A DNA stretch of 64,000 nt from Nothophaeocryptopus gaeumannii (GCA_031771865.1 JASISA010000026.1:1798001-1862000), one strand, 5' to 3'. Shown: positions 31,367 through 41,793, numbered from the stretch's first letter. The notes: generated from the sequence alone by a model not told the origin. Program-made: numbers and translations.

Positions 31367-32638
31367 TTACTTCTTCGCCGCCGCCGCCTTCTTCTCCCTC
31401 GGCGGCGGCAAAAACACATTCAACACCTTCCTCGGAATCTTCTTAAACTTCACCCCTTCCCAAACACCCACAATCTCCCCATCCTGCAGAATAAACACAT
31501 CCCCCTTCAACACGCTCTTATCTGCCGGATCCATCCTCATCTGAACATAATTCCTCATGCCCGTTCTTGGATCGGCGGAATCGTCGACTGGGGAGGTGGG
31601 TGTAGCCGGGGATGTATGGGCAGCACCGGAGGGAGAGATGGTTGATGAACTATGACTAGCCGCGGAAGGGAAGGGGGAGGATTGCCGGGCGATGTCGTCG
31701 GGGCGAAAGGAAGGGGATAATTTGAGAGATGTGATACCGGCGTTGATGAAAGCGTTTTTGTCCTTGTCTTTTTCGACGGCGTTGCAGACGAATCCGGAGA
31801 TATGGCATGATCCATCCATATAATAAGGACCGGTAAAATCGGAATTTGGTTCGATGTGCTTGAAATCGACCGTTGAACACGCCTCCAGCGTGTCTTCGTC
31901 GAAGACGACTTCGGACATGTTCTGGTACTTTGCGGAATACTGCACGAAGGATTCGAAGAGTTTGTATGCTCCGCTGCGTTGGACGAGCCGTACCTGGTTA
32001 CTGTTTTCTTTGATCGCGCGGGTGTAGAGGTTCGACATTCGGGAGAGAAGGATAGGTGTCATGTGGGCCCAGTCGGAAAGCCATTGGGTGGAGGATTCGA
32101 ATTTGACAATGCAGTGGCCGCATTCTTGGAGGCGGACGCCTTGTGGCGTGATGCTGTGAAAGGTGCATTTAATCTCATCCTCGGAGACGGAGTGAGAGGC
32201 GAGCTGGTCCTGTTGAGAGTCTTCGCCTAAGGATGAAGTTACCGGTCTGACCATAGTCTCCATTTCCACCCAGAGCTGGTCGATCTTCTCCGGCTCCTTG
32301 ACGACAAGCGGCTTATGGACCTGAAGATCGTAGACGGCAATCCCGGGTATCTCGACATCCCGGCCGTGCTTCGCTTTGTGGATATGCTTCGCAACAGTGA
32401 CCGCCATGTCGGAATAGAGCCCCGATGGTGTCAAGACGCAGTCATTGCACTTGTGATTCATGACGATCGGGACGAGTTCGCGATCGGCCAGACATGATCG
32501 GATGATAATCTTGGAAATGGACACCTTGTCGTCGAAGATCTCGCTGACGAGCTGCTGACAGGAGGGTGAAAGCCGTCTCATTTCGCGTTTGATAGACGGA
32601 GATTGAGGAGAGGTGATTGTGGTAGTTTCAGTAGACAT
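31367..32638 (-). CDS. Free-standing PKS product-template (PT)-like hot-dog protein
   Basis: Single exon, 423 aa, all of it matching the product-template domain of fungal non-reducing polyketide synthases, a double hot-dog fold that directs aldol cyclisation. Start: PSCQQLVSEIFDD, as in PT. The catalytic His equivalent is H62 in VMNHKCNDCVLTPSGLYSDM (PKS: GHxVNG...CPSSLYADMAL). The second hot-dog holds the Asp equivalent, D275 in GPYYMDGSCHISGFVCN (PKS: WxDSLxHLSGF). Further matches are YKLFESFVQYSAKYQNMSEV and the end GDVFILQDGEIVGVWEGVKF with IPRKVLNVFLPP. A Ser/Pro/Thr-rich insert of about 40 residues (318-358) precedes the last strands, and the tail is basic. No KS, AT, ACP or TE lies in the window. 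Cytosolic, by lack of any signal. Function is inferred only. Confidence 0.82.
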   Translation of the reverse strand: MSTETTTITSPQSPSIKREMRRLSPSCQQLVSEIFDDKVSISKIIIRSCLADRELVPIVMNHKCNDCVLTPSGLYSDMAVTVAKHIHKAKHGRDVEIPGIAVYDLQVHKPLVVKEPEKIDQLWVEMETMVRPVTSSLGEDSQQDQLASHSVSEDEIKCTFHSITPQGVRLQECGHCIVKFESSTQWLSDWAHMTPILLSRMSNLYTRAIKENSNQVRLVQRSGAYKLFESFVQYSAKYQNMSEVVFDEDTLEACSTVDFKHIEPNSDFTGPYYMDGSCHISGFVCNAVEKDKDKNAFINAGITSLKLSPSFRPDDIARQSSPFPSAASHSSSTISPSGAAHTSPATPTSPVDDSADPRTGMRNYVQMRMDPADKSVLKGDVFILQDGEIVGVWEGVKFKKIPRKVLNVFLPPPREKKAAAAKK

Positions 32639-33216
32639 TATGAACTCGCTTGTAGCACAACCTTCGTCGTCAGCTTGGTTTGTAAAGGTTTATGGCCACT
32701 TGTAGTAAAATTGGCGGTCCAGACAGGCTGTATATATCATTCGTTCGATCTGCGTGTGAGATGGGAGTTGGTGCGACGCTGTTCCTGCATGTTGCCAGAA
32801 ATAGCAGATACCAATAGCGGAGGTGCATACGCTGCGAAGTTGTGGCCGAAGTTGCAGCGACACAGATGACAGAAAAGCTAAAGTGAGTCCATATGAGTCC
32901 CTTGCGGTAGCACTTCGAGACAATATGCGAACATCTGGCAGTGCAGCCTGGCCGGTTGTTGACTTCAGCGCCGACGTTACATCCAGAGTCGGCGCTGCTG
33001 TTGGGCTTACCGCCGAATCCTACCGGACAATCCTGCGAGGTTGCTCCAGCTCGTCTTACGCCGACTATCTCTCTGCGAGTCTGATGGGGTCGAGAAATTG
33101 CTTCTTCAGCATTAAAGTCGGAATGAACGGCGCGAGCATCAAATTTGCGAATCGCTTTACACCGTACGCCTTAACCGCGAAATTGACTGAATCGCTGAGA
33201 ATCTTAGAAGCTTAGC
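32639..33216. other. Spacer between the PT-like gene and the broken SDR
   Basis: About 580 bp that should contain the promoter of the PT-like gene. A 130-codon plus-strand frame at 32823-33215 has no ATG until 32925 and no family features; it is not called. Confidence 0.4.
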
Positions 33217-34017
33217 TTATCGGCCTCCTGTAACATCAATGAAAGCCCCAGTCACATACGACGAGGCAGGTGACAAGAGCCAGACTATGGCTTCGGCAAC
33301 TTCGTCTGCCTCGCCTGGTCATCCTAGTGGTGTCTGATTTCCAAGTCGCTCGAGTCGTCCAGGATCGCCAGACGTCTTGTGTATTTCCGTCCTGATGATA
33401 CTTGACCTGACTGCATTGACACGCACGCCCTGAGGTCCAAGTTCTTTGGAAAGCCCAATCGTGAGAGTGTCGGTGGCAGCTTTCGAGGCAGCGTAATCCA
33501 CGTACCCGAGTCTGCGCTCAGTATCAATCTTAGAGGCAGAGGAGTGCACTTACTCATTCGCTGAGCCCAGACGCGCCGCTGCTGAAGACACGATAACGAT
33601 ACTCCCTCCTTGACCGCCACGGTCAAGAGACATGCGTCGCGCAGCTTCTCTAGCGCACAGATAGGCTCCAAGGATGTTTGTGTCAAAGACACGCCGAAGG
33701 CGTTCGACGTCCATGTCAGCTAGAGGCATCGAAGGGGCGGTAATGCCAGCATTGATAACCACTCCATTGGCATGGCCATATACCTTCTCCATAGAATCAA
33801 ACAGTTGAGCTACATCTGCCTCATGCTGCACATTGCCGTGCAAGGCAATGGCAGTGCCGCCGGCTAGCTTCACTTCGTTGACGGTCGACCTCGCTGCTCC
33901 AGAATCACGCACATAGTTGACACCTACGCTCCAGCCTCGTTTGCATGCGAGTATCGAGGTCGCGCGGCCAATGCCCCGGGAGGCTCCGGTCACCAGTACG
34001 TTGAAATGAGGCGCCAT
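33217..34017 (-). pseudogene. Short-chain dehydrogenase interrupted by an in-frame TGA
   Basis: Exons 34017-33554 and 33511 onward, with a 42-nt intron (GTAAGT donor, GCGCAG acceptor). Reading gives a normal 3-oxoacyl-ACP-reductase-like SDR: TGASRGIG, INAG, the catalytic IVIVSSAAARLGSANELGYV and YAASK, then GPQGVRVNAV. In exon 2 the frame meets TGA at 33321-33319 after RLERLGNQTPLG. The same frame then continues for 33 codons as PGEADEVAEAIVWLLSPASS, YVTGAFIDVTGGR, exactly the C-terminal cofactor and dimer segment of the family, ending at TAA 33219-33217. No GT lies between the preceding conserved block and the TGA to splice it out. The protein as encoded is 218 aa and lacks its C-terminal strand and helix. 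Possible explanations are a recent null allele, stop readthrough, or a base error. The PG after VNAVR is also changed to SS. Confidence 0.75.
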
Positions 34018-34582
34018 ATTGAGGTTGCTCGATGGAGGAGACGACTTTGATGCTGCCCAGATGCTAAGGAGAACGTATCGATCACGGACGCGTCAAGGCG
34101 GTTGAGCACCGAGACGCAAGATGTGAGATGAGTCAATGTCGTTGGCGATTGCTTGCTTGCTCAGGATCGGGAGGAGGGAAAGCGGAGCTTGAGGAATGCA
34201 CGTGCGCTTTCTTTTTGGTCCGAGCTCATCCGAGACTAGACGTTTTCAACCCGACGCGACTCTTTCTGTACACGTTCACAATACGTTCTACATGCAGGGA
34301 GTCTCCTCGGATCTCTCTTCATCTACAGTGAGCATGCGTGACCGCTGCTATACTGCACGCGCCATACGATCACGGCATGCTTATCCGGGAGGATTTGCCG
34401 AGGTCAGTCCAGCCCTGATTGTTAAGCCGTTTCATTTGCCCAATGCCTTGAACTCTCCCTGATCATTATTCATGTGAGGTGCATGTATATCCGTATATCC
34501 ACAAACGAACAGACATATTTGAGGCATCTTGAACAGCTCGAAACATTTTGACTGCAGCATCACCGGCACATCTTCCACCACC
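34018..34582. promoter_or_regulatory. Divergent spacer between the SDR and the flavin oxidoreductase
   Basis: 565 bp between divergent start codons. No gene or clear motif; the first ATG of the flavoenzyme frame is at 34583. Confidence 0.4.
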
Positions 34583-35938
34583 ATGGCACCCAGCAGTTAC
34601 AACGCACCTGTCGAAGGCGTACCCTATTTCTCTCCTCAGCATCAGACTTCTCCCGGCACTCCCTTCGATCCAAACGCGAAAATGCCGACTCTGTTTCAAC
34701 CACTCACCATTCGAGGCAAGACTTTGAAGAATCGAATCGTCGTGGCACCCATGTGCCAATACTCGACAGCTGACAGCGGGCCTCAAATTGGCGCCTTGAC
34801 GCCCTATCACGTTGCCACACTAGGCCACTACGCACTCAAAGGCGCATCTTTGATCTTTATCGAAGCGAGTGGTGTACAGCCGAACGGACGCATCTCGCCA
34901 AACTGTCCTGGAGTGTGGAGTGACAGCCAGATTGATGGAGTCAAGGCAGTGGCGGACTTCATCCACGCTCAAGGTGCTCTATGTGGATTGCAGCTTGCTC
35001 ACGCTGGACGTAAGAGCGGCACTGTCTCTCCATTCATCGCTGCTCGTTCTGGAAAGCGGAGCGTTCGTGCTACCAAAGCGGATGGAGGCTGGCCGGATGA
35101 TGTTGTTGGTCCCTCGGGAGGCGAAGAGCAGACCTGGGACGGCCTGCGAAGTGACGACCCAAACGGAGGCTACTATGCTCCTCGCGAGCTGACAGTGGAC
35201 GAGATCCATCAGCTGGTCCGAGACTGGGCAAGCGCTGCTGTTCGATGCGTTCGCGCTGGGGTGGATGTTCTCGAGATCCATGGAGCTCACGGGTACCTCA
35301 TTCACCAATTCCTCAGCCCTATTAGCAACAGGCGCACGGATCAATATGGAGGCTCATTCGAGAATCGCACACGCTTGGTCAGGGAGATCATTCAGGCGGT
35401 TCGGGAAGTCATTCCCAGCAGCATGCCTCTCTTTCTTCGAGTGAGCTCCACAGAATGGATGGACGAGACCGAAATTGGAAAGAGACTAGGTACTTGGGAC
35501 GTTCAAGACACCATCGAGCTTGCAAAAATCGTCTCCGATCTTGGCGTAGACCTACTGGATGTATCCTCAGCCGGCAACCATCCAGAACAGCGCATCACTG
35601 CATTTGACACAAAGGACTACCAGATCAAGATCGCAAAACAGATTCGTCATGAGGTTAAGGCTGCAAACAAAAAGCTTCTCATCGGCGCTGTTGGACTTAT
35701 TACCGAAGCAGAGCAGGCTCGGGATATTGTGGACGACCCCGATAGCAGCAAGCAAGAAGCTGAGGTGGCAAAGCAAATGACAGAAGCCACGAACAGCAAG
35801 GAACCAATGGCGGATATCATCCTGGTAGCCAGACAATTCATGAGAGAACCCGAATGGGTATTGAAGGTGGCGTGGCGGTTAGGCTTGGATATTGCTTGGC
35901 CTTCTCAATTCTTACGTGTCCGGTTCCCCGAGCTTTGA
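34583..35938 (+). CDS. NADH:flavin oxidoreductase, YqjM-type old yellow enzyme
   Basis: FMN-dependent ene-reductase or NADPH dehydrogenase, single exon, 451 aa. The start at 34583 has an excellent context (CACCATGGC). TIM-barrel features: LFQPLTIRGKTLKNRIVVAP followed by MCQYS (the Cys that tunes FMN in YqjM-like enzymes), YHVATLGHYALKGASLIFIE, CGLQLAHAGRK (conserved His), and VDVLEIHGAHGYLIHQFLSP followed by SNRRTDQYGGSFENR. The phosphate-binding end is LIGAVGLITEAEQA, followed by ADIILVARQFMREPEW. A Ser/Glu/Lys-rich insert lies between these last two blocks. The catalytic set looks complete. Known relatives reduce activated C=C bonds and some act in secondary metabolism; the natural substrate is unknown. 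It is divergent from the broken SDR. Confidence 0.92.
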   Translation: MAPSSYNAPVEGVPYFSPQHQTSPGTPFDPNAKMPTLFQPLTIRGKTLKNRIVVAPMCQYSTADSGPQIGALTPYHVATLGHYALKGASLIFIEASGVQPNGRISPNCPGVWSDSQIDGVKAVADFIHAQGALCGLQLAHAGRKSGTVSPFIAARSGKRSVRATKADGGWPDDVVGPSGGEEQTWDGLRSDDPNGGYYAPRELTVDEIHQLVRDWASAAVRCVRAGVDVLEIHGAHGYLIHQFLSPISNRRTDQYGGSFENRTRLVREIIQAVREVIPSSMPLFLRVSSTEWMDETEIGKRLGTWDVQDTIELAKIVSDLGVDLLDVSSAGNHPEQRITAFDTKDYQIKIAKQIRHEVKAANKKLLIGAVGLITEAEQARDIVDDPDSSKQEAEVAKQMTEATNSKEPMADIILVARQFMREPEWVLKVAWRLGLDIAWPSQFLRVRFPEL

Positions 35939-36598
35939 ATAGAGCGAAATGAGTAGATGAAGATCCCTCATATAGATGTAGAAGAATCTCAAATTGTCTG
36001 CTTGGAGTGACCTTCAAGGTATATTCGGATGTTCCAGCCATTGACGATCAGTGGGCCCTTCCCGTCTGCAAGCCACCGAAAGCTTGGTCAAAGAGCTTGC
36101 CAAATTCGATCGAAGCCGACAATATTTCTTTACCACTTCAACCCCGCTTGGTTTTCTCAATCAATCAACGGATTCCACTGGAGCCACTGAGAGCTGTGGC
36201 GTCAATGTACGTCTTCTCAAATAGCCGCACAGCGCAGCATAACCAGTACATCGAGGCTTCTCGCTGACACTTGAAGTTTAAAAGGGGTTGGTTGCATAGC
36301 CGCGGTCGCCAGTCTTGAGGAACATTTGGCATTGTACCCTGCAGCCACGATGATCTCTGTCCTCTCGTGCCCCAAGGGAGGCCTCTTGAGGCGTTCGCTC
36401 TGCCCCTACGGCGATGGCCTAAAGTGGTCAGAATGCGGAGAAAATGTCATCGACGAAGAAGTAATGTGAACCACGAGGCATGGCAATTGCGGCATCTTGC
36501 GAATGCTATATTCTCGTCCTCGCTTTGGAAGTTGGCCGCTCTTAGGGACCTTTGATTGATTATTTTTGAGGTGGACGGTCACCAACCAAGGTCAACAC
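35939..36598. other. 660-bp spacer without a gene
   Basis: Lies between two plus-strand genes and should hold the 3' UTR of the flavoenzyme and the promoter of the propeller gene. No ORF above 90 codons and no distinctive motif. Confidence 0.4.
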
Positions 36599-37870
36599 AT
36601 GATGTGGTCGCAACTCGCTCTCCTTCTGCTGGCCGGCGCCGGCGCCATCGCATCGCCTCTTCTCGAGGATCGCCAAAGCGGGAAGTTTACCTTCTACTCT
36701 CTGCCCGCCGAGCTCTCCGGTCCATGCGACCTTGCCCAAGGACCAGATGGAGCTCTCTGGGGCGACGACATCCTGGTGAACAGAATCTTCCGAGTTGATC
36801 CAAACACTGGTCGTACGACAGACTATCCGATCCCATTCACCACGCCTGCGAGCAATGTCTCTATTCCGGGATTGAACAATCAGTTGATTCAGGATCGGAC
36901 TGCTTTCTCATGTGCGATTCGGTGAGTTGCTCGTCGCAAAAGCTGGAAGCCGGATTCAACTTATACTGTGTGACATCTAGCTCGGCCACGGATGGGAACT
37001 TATACGCTAGTAATGGTGACCGCAACCAGCTCGTCCGGATCAATCCCACCACGAAGAAGATCGATGTTCTTGGTCCCGTGAATCCGACTGGCAACCTGTT
37101 CCCGTTCAATGATCTATACTCCGCCTCAAATGGCCTATACATCACTCAGACAACTGGCAATACTTTCCAATTCTACTCTTTCAAGGATCAAACCTTCACG
37201 ACTTACAATGTCCCAACGCCAGGTGCGCTTCCTCTGGGTGTGTACGTCGGCTCCGACAAGAACGTATACATCCCGGAACTCATCGGAAACAAGATCTTGG
37301 TAAGTCCGCAAACCACCTTCCAGCACATCCTCCAGCCATCCTAACAACCCCAGATCTTCAACCCCTCCGACAAATCAATCAAAGAATACCCCCTCCCCCA
37401 ACCCCTCCAAGGTCCCGCAGTGACCCGCGCCGAGTACAAAGGCTGGGTCTACTTCTCCCTCTTCACGGGTAACGGCATCGGGCGCATTAACATGGCAAAT
37501 CCTTCCAATATTCAACTCTTCCATACCAACCAGACCGGAGGTCTCGGGTCCGTGACGACCAATCCGGACAAGAATGGAGCTGTGTTTTTGACGTTCTTTA
37601 CGTTGAATGTGATTGCGAGGTTCGATACCACGAAGTTGACGTTTACGTATATTCCTTTCCCGGGTACGTTAGCGGCGGCAGGGGCTAATGGAGGTGAGTT
37701 GAGGAGAGATGCTGCTGTGATGTGGGGGAAGTGCTGACTGTGATGTAGTGACTGGTGATTTGCCGCCATATGTTGACATCTCTGCGAATGTCGGTCCAGG
37801 GAATAATTTGTGGTTTGGAAGTATCTTGTACAATGCCGTTGGGAAGTACGCGTTGGGTCCTGGAGAGTAA
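36599..37870 (+). CDS. Secreted Vgb-like / SMP-30-type beta-propeller protein
   Basis: Four exons, 36599-36921, 36981-37299, 37354-37693 and 37749-37870, with introns of 59, 54 and 55 nt. All joins keep phase and give 367 aa. The signal peptide is MMWSQLALLLLAGAGAIASP. The mature part has repeated blades of the virginiamycin B lyase / gluconolactonase-like type: SGPCDLAQGPDGALWGDDIL, NRIFRVDPNTGRTTDYPIP, SATDGNLYASNGDRNQLVRI, GVYVGSDKNVYIPELIGNKI and GNNLWFGSILYNAVGKYALG. These xGPDGxLWF-like repeats suggest a propeller with a lactonase or lyase-type pocket, but no specific catalytic residue is assigned. The protein is probably extracellular and the substrate is unknown. Confidence 0.85.
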
Positions 37871-39036
37871 CGGACCGTGGTTGGTCCAGCATGGTGGACG
37901 ATGTGGAAGGCAAAGTTCATTGGTGGATTGTCGCGTTTGTCTTCGAGCCATATGGTTGGCTATAGTTAATGCTGCCAACTCTGACTGTCTTCGACGTTAG
38001 CAGCCACTTATATCCTGTCCGTCTAGTTCTGCCTACAGCAAACGCAGACTCATGCCGTCCCAGTCAATAAATTGGTCTGACGCGAGCGTAGAAGCCGAAC
38101 GAAGCCGCCGTGTGTATGACGTTGTGTAGAGACACCCGGTCGTCTGAGGGAATGCGGCTTCCGATGGATGGTGAGAAGTGGTTTGAGAAGCTCAATCTCT
38201 CCAGCAGCGCCCATCGACACTCGCCTTCTTCGCAGAGCGCCGTCACATTGTACTCTCTTTTGCAGAAGTTAAAAGTACGAAGGTCTGCAGGGTCAATCAT
38301 CGTGTTGATCTCTGACTGGGTATAGCGCGCTCCTCTCTCTCTCTCCTTCTTGACTTCGGGATGCAGTGTCTTCATCGTTCTCCAGCTGAGAGCCCTCGTT
38401 TGTGAGCTGGGGAGCTCGTGACTTTTTGTAGTTGTAAATCACCTTCTGTACCGCGCTATACAGTCGACTTTCCAACGCGCTCTGGGATTTCCGAAAGGAG
38501 AAGCTTCTCTTCGCCACACAGACGTTCAGTCTCGGCTCTAAGCTTCGGTTGTTCCCAGCCGTGAACATAAAGATAAGCTTTTGTGTTTATGTTGTTGATG
38601 GCGTTGGAGAAGTCTGAGTGCGCGTCGAAGTGAGGGCTTCGGCTTGATCCGCCGATTGATCAATGTCACGCTTGTTGACCCGCCCATCCAACGCGCATTC
38701 CTCCTCTCCTTTGCTCGATCCTCCTTCACGCCTTACGACCTTTGTCAACGCCACGAGGACACGTGCCACAGAGACTGTTCATGCTGCTCAATATGATGAA
38801 GAAGGACTTACAGTTGTCCTTGCCAACCGATGTTTGGTATCCCTCCGAGGCTTGATATACCGCGTTAAACCCGATGGAGGCAAAAGCGCGAGGTCGCGAG
38901 ATTCTATTGCTTACTCATGTGGACAGTCTGAGGTAGGATCCAAATCGTCTCCTCATCCTCTCATATCTCTTTGAATTCTAGCGAACAGCTCACAGCAATA
39001 CGACAAGGCAAAAGACACCAGCACGGGCCATTCTCA
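37871..39036. other. 1.17-kb spacer with a CT tract
   Basis: No supported gene. A (CT)n-rich run lies at about 38329-38350, and there is one plus-strand ATG ORF of 103 codons (38663-38974) without features. The hydrolase frame extends upstream of 39037 without an ATG, so the interval is read as promoter and leader for the hydrolase. Confidence 0.4.
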
Positions 39037-39957
39037 ATGGAGGCGAAACTCTGGGACTTCACATTCCCAAACAATATCGAAGGTCTCCCCAAGTCAATCT
39101 CTGAATTCGATGGCCTGCTCATCAACTCCTTCAAGACCAACGACGGTGTCTCACTACGATACTGGCAAGCAGGTACTGGTCCACCACTCATCATGCTGCC
39201 AGGCTGGGCCGCGCACGGCGCCATGTACGTCAACTTGATGTTCCTCTTGCGAGAGCATTATACCGTCCACGTCCTGGACCAGCGCAGCCATGGCCTGTCA
39301 GAAAAGGCCAAACACGGGAACCGCATATCACGACTAGCTATGGACGTTAAGAACCTCTGCGAGCACCTGAAACTCCCCAATGCCCACTTCTGCGGCTGGT
39401 CACTGGGCTGTTCAGTCTTGTGGGCGTACATTGATCTCTTCGGGACGAGCAGCATCAACAAGCTCGTCATCATAGATCAGGCGCCTGCGATGCTGAACCA
39501 CACAGACTGGAGTGAAGAAGAACGTCTCAATGCCGGAGCATTCGTCTCATCTCCTGAGAAATTTGTCGGTGTCGCGACGGGCAAGGAGCCACCGAATATG
39601 ATGTTTGTCAAGTCCAACCTGTTTTCATTCGCCGACCCGGGGTCCTCACCCTACTTTGAGAACTCGACGAGCTTTGCGGAGCAGTACGTGAAGCAGGATG
39701 TCGACTTCTTGAAGCTTGTCCTCTTTGACCATTGTACAAATGACTGGCGGGATGTGATTGAGCATAAAATTAACATCCCAGTGGTTATCTTCTCCGGCGA
39801 ACATAGCGACTGGCTTCAGAGTCAGCGGTGGATGCAGTCGGTGATTGCGGGATCGGAATTGCATATTTGGGGCAAAGAGGAGCATGGGGATCATTTCATG
39901 CACTTTAAAGATCCGGTGCGATTCGTGAGGGAGCTGAGGGCGTTTTTGGAGAAGTGA
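39037..39957 (+). CDS. Alpha/beta hydrolase-fold protein
   Basis: Single exon, 306 aa; the first in-frame ATG is at 39037 (MEAKLWDFTFPNNIEGLPKS). Features in order: LRYWQAGTGPPLIMLPGWAA, whose PGW-type loop forms part of the oxyanion hole; VHVLDQRSHGLSEK; the nucleophile elbow GWSLGCS (GxSxG); acid candidate Asp in FSGEHSDWLQ; and a catalytic His candidate in EEHGDHFMHFKDP near the C-terminus. The layout matches AB-hydrolase_1 proteins such as haloperoxidase-like or epoxide-hydrolase-like enzymes. No signal peptide is seen, so it is probably cytosolic. The substrate cannot be inferred. Confidence 0.88.
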   Translation: MEAKLWDFTFPNNIEGLPKSISEFDGLLINSFKTNDGVSLRYWQAGTGPPLIMLPGWAAHGAMYVNLMFLLREHYTVHVLDQRSHGLSEKAKHGNRISRLAMDVKNLCEHLKLPNAHFCGWSLGCSVLWAYIDLFGTSSINKLVIIDQAPAMLNHTDWSEEERLNAGAFVSSPEKFVGVATGKEPPNMMFVKSNLFSFADPGSSPYFENSTSFAEQYVKQDVDFLKLVLFDHCTNDWRDVIEHKINIPVVIFSGEHSDWLQSQRWMQSVIAGSELHIWGKEEHGDHFMHFKDPVRFVRELRAFLEK

Positions 39958-40229
39958 AACAAGAAACGACAGGTATAGCAACAGTCAGATTTATAGAAGA
40001 ACTCAACTCCAGACGACATTGAGTGCAAGCCTCTCGTGTTACAGGCAATGCAAAAAGTACTGCTTATGTGCATTCAACTTATCCGTAGCCCATTAACTAG
40101 TACGATGAAGGCAAGTTTTGGCCTGAGATTTCAGGCACTAATAAATTTACGACGCGTCGGGCGGCTTTACGCGTCTACTCTCATTGCAGATTCTCAAATC
40201 AACGACCACCAATTTATGATTGCTCGAAG

Positions 40230-41738
40230 ATGGCGCAGGACTACACTCAGTATCTCGCCGAGCAAGTGCTTAATGAGCAACAATTCGTACGCACTCCTGC
40301 GAGTCTTTCAGAGCAGCATACTGATCTTCTTTCAGGTCAGCTACCGCAATCTAAGCCGAGCATTGAAAGTCCACGTCAATCTCGCAAAGCAGTACGTCTA
40401 TTCGAACACTTGCCTTAGTGCACTAGTGCTCACGCCGATATAGAATGCTGTATGAGTTCCATCGCAAACAAAACAGCAAGAAGCCCGGCAGCGTCCACGC
40501 AACGTACCTCATAACCGGCACGAAACACCCCACGCAGACGAATGGCGTACAGAGTCAAGAAGATGGCGAGGACAGCATCATGCACAGCAGCCCGCCACTA
40601 CCCAGCAGCTCCTTTCAGAAGCCCGATGACGAGCCTGAAGAGACGATATCTGTGAAGACCGTGATGCTCGTGAGGGAGGAGCACTTGGAAAAAGCAAGAG
40701 CACAGTTCGAGACGATCACTGGGATACATATCTACAGTTTGCAAGCAGATGGTCTTAGTGACTTTCAGTCTTTGACCGACTGCAATCGCCGAGTCGCGAC
40801 AGAGACGGCGCCCGAGGACCCGCTGAAGGGTTGGAAGCAGTATGGCACGATACAGAACCCAAACGTGAAGAGGAGGGAGAGGAGAAATGTGCCTCCACCA
40901 GCTGCTGCTGCGGCTGCGGCTCGGAAGGCTCCAGACCCAGTGAAGGCGGAACCAGCTCCAGCAACACTACAGAAGACGGCAAGCACAGACAAGGAGTTAG
41001 ATTCCAAGGCGTCCTCGAAGAACGCAATTCCGGAGCCAACGAAGGCAGGCGCAAGCAAAACCGCACCTGGCAAGAAACAATCCACTGGCATTTTCGCCTC
41101 CTTCGCGAAGGGAGCCGCCGCTGCCAAAGCTAAACCAAAGAAGACAGACTCGCAAGGCAGCTCTGCAGCTGCTTCGCCTGCTCCGGCTCCAGAGGAGGAC
41201 GTACCTATGACTGGCTTCTCTTCAGACGACGATGATGGCGAGGACCTGCCTGAGGAGCTGCAGGATGTCAAGGCACCTTCAGGCGAGGGTAAGAAGGAGC
41301 GCGAAGCGAAGTTGAAGGCCATGATGGAGGAAGAGGACGAGCCGATGGAGGATGCTCCTGAGTCTGCTGCCGAGGAAGAAGAGAAGCATGACGAGGGTGC
41401 GATTGATAAGCAAGAGAAGACGGAAGAGCCCAAGGAGACAGTGACTGTCGAAAATGGTCGTAGACGAGGTAGGAGACGAGTTATGAGAAAGAAGACGGTC
41501 AAGGATGAGGAAGGATATCTCGGTCAGTGGGCTCTCCTTGAGATAGTCTTGCACCAGCTAACATGTCACAGTCACCCGAGAAGAGCCAGTCTGGGAAGAG
41601 TTCTCGGAAGAAGAGCCAGCGCCGAAGAAAGCGAAGGTCTCAGCACCAGCACCTACCACCGCCAAAGCTGGCGACAAGAAAGGCGCTGCAGCCAAGAAAG
41701 GTCAAGGCAATATCATGTCCTTCTTCGGGAAGAAGTAG
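40230..41738 (+). CDS. POL32: DNA polymerase delta third subunit (Pol32 / Cdc27 / POLD3)
   Basis: Four exons, 40230-40286, 40336-40391, 40444-41522 and 41572-41738; introns of 49, 52 and 49 nt; 452 aa. Splicing gives the winged-helix N-terminus typical of Cdc27 (YTQYLAEQVLNEQQF, then YRNLSRALKVHVNLAKQMLY, then EFHRKQNSKKPGSVHATYLI) that binds the small B subunit Cdc1/Pol31. The middle is low-complexity, Ala/Lys/Glu-rich and disordered. The last exon encodes a PCNA-interacting PIP box at the very C-terminus, QGNIMSFFGKK (Q-x-x-I-x-x-F-F). It acts in the nucleus in lagging-strand synthesis, repair and break-induced replication. The gene converges with the GT8 gene, with 55 bp between stop codons. 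Confidence 0.93.
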
Positions 41739-41793
41739 TAGCATCGATATCCCAAGAGCGCTCTTTACATACATCAACGACCTCACATCCTCC

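Noticed and set aside
32823..33215. 130-codon plus-strand frame next to the PT-like gene
   Set aside because: No ATG for the first third and no family features; probably chance.
40765..41502. 245-codon minus-strand Ser/Ala/Phe-rich ORF
   Set aside because: Antisense of the Ala/Lys/Glu low-complexity middle of POL32.
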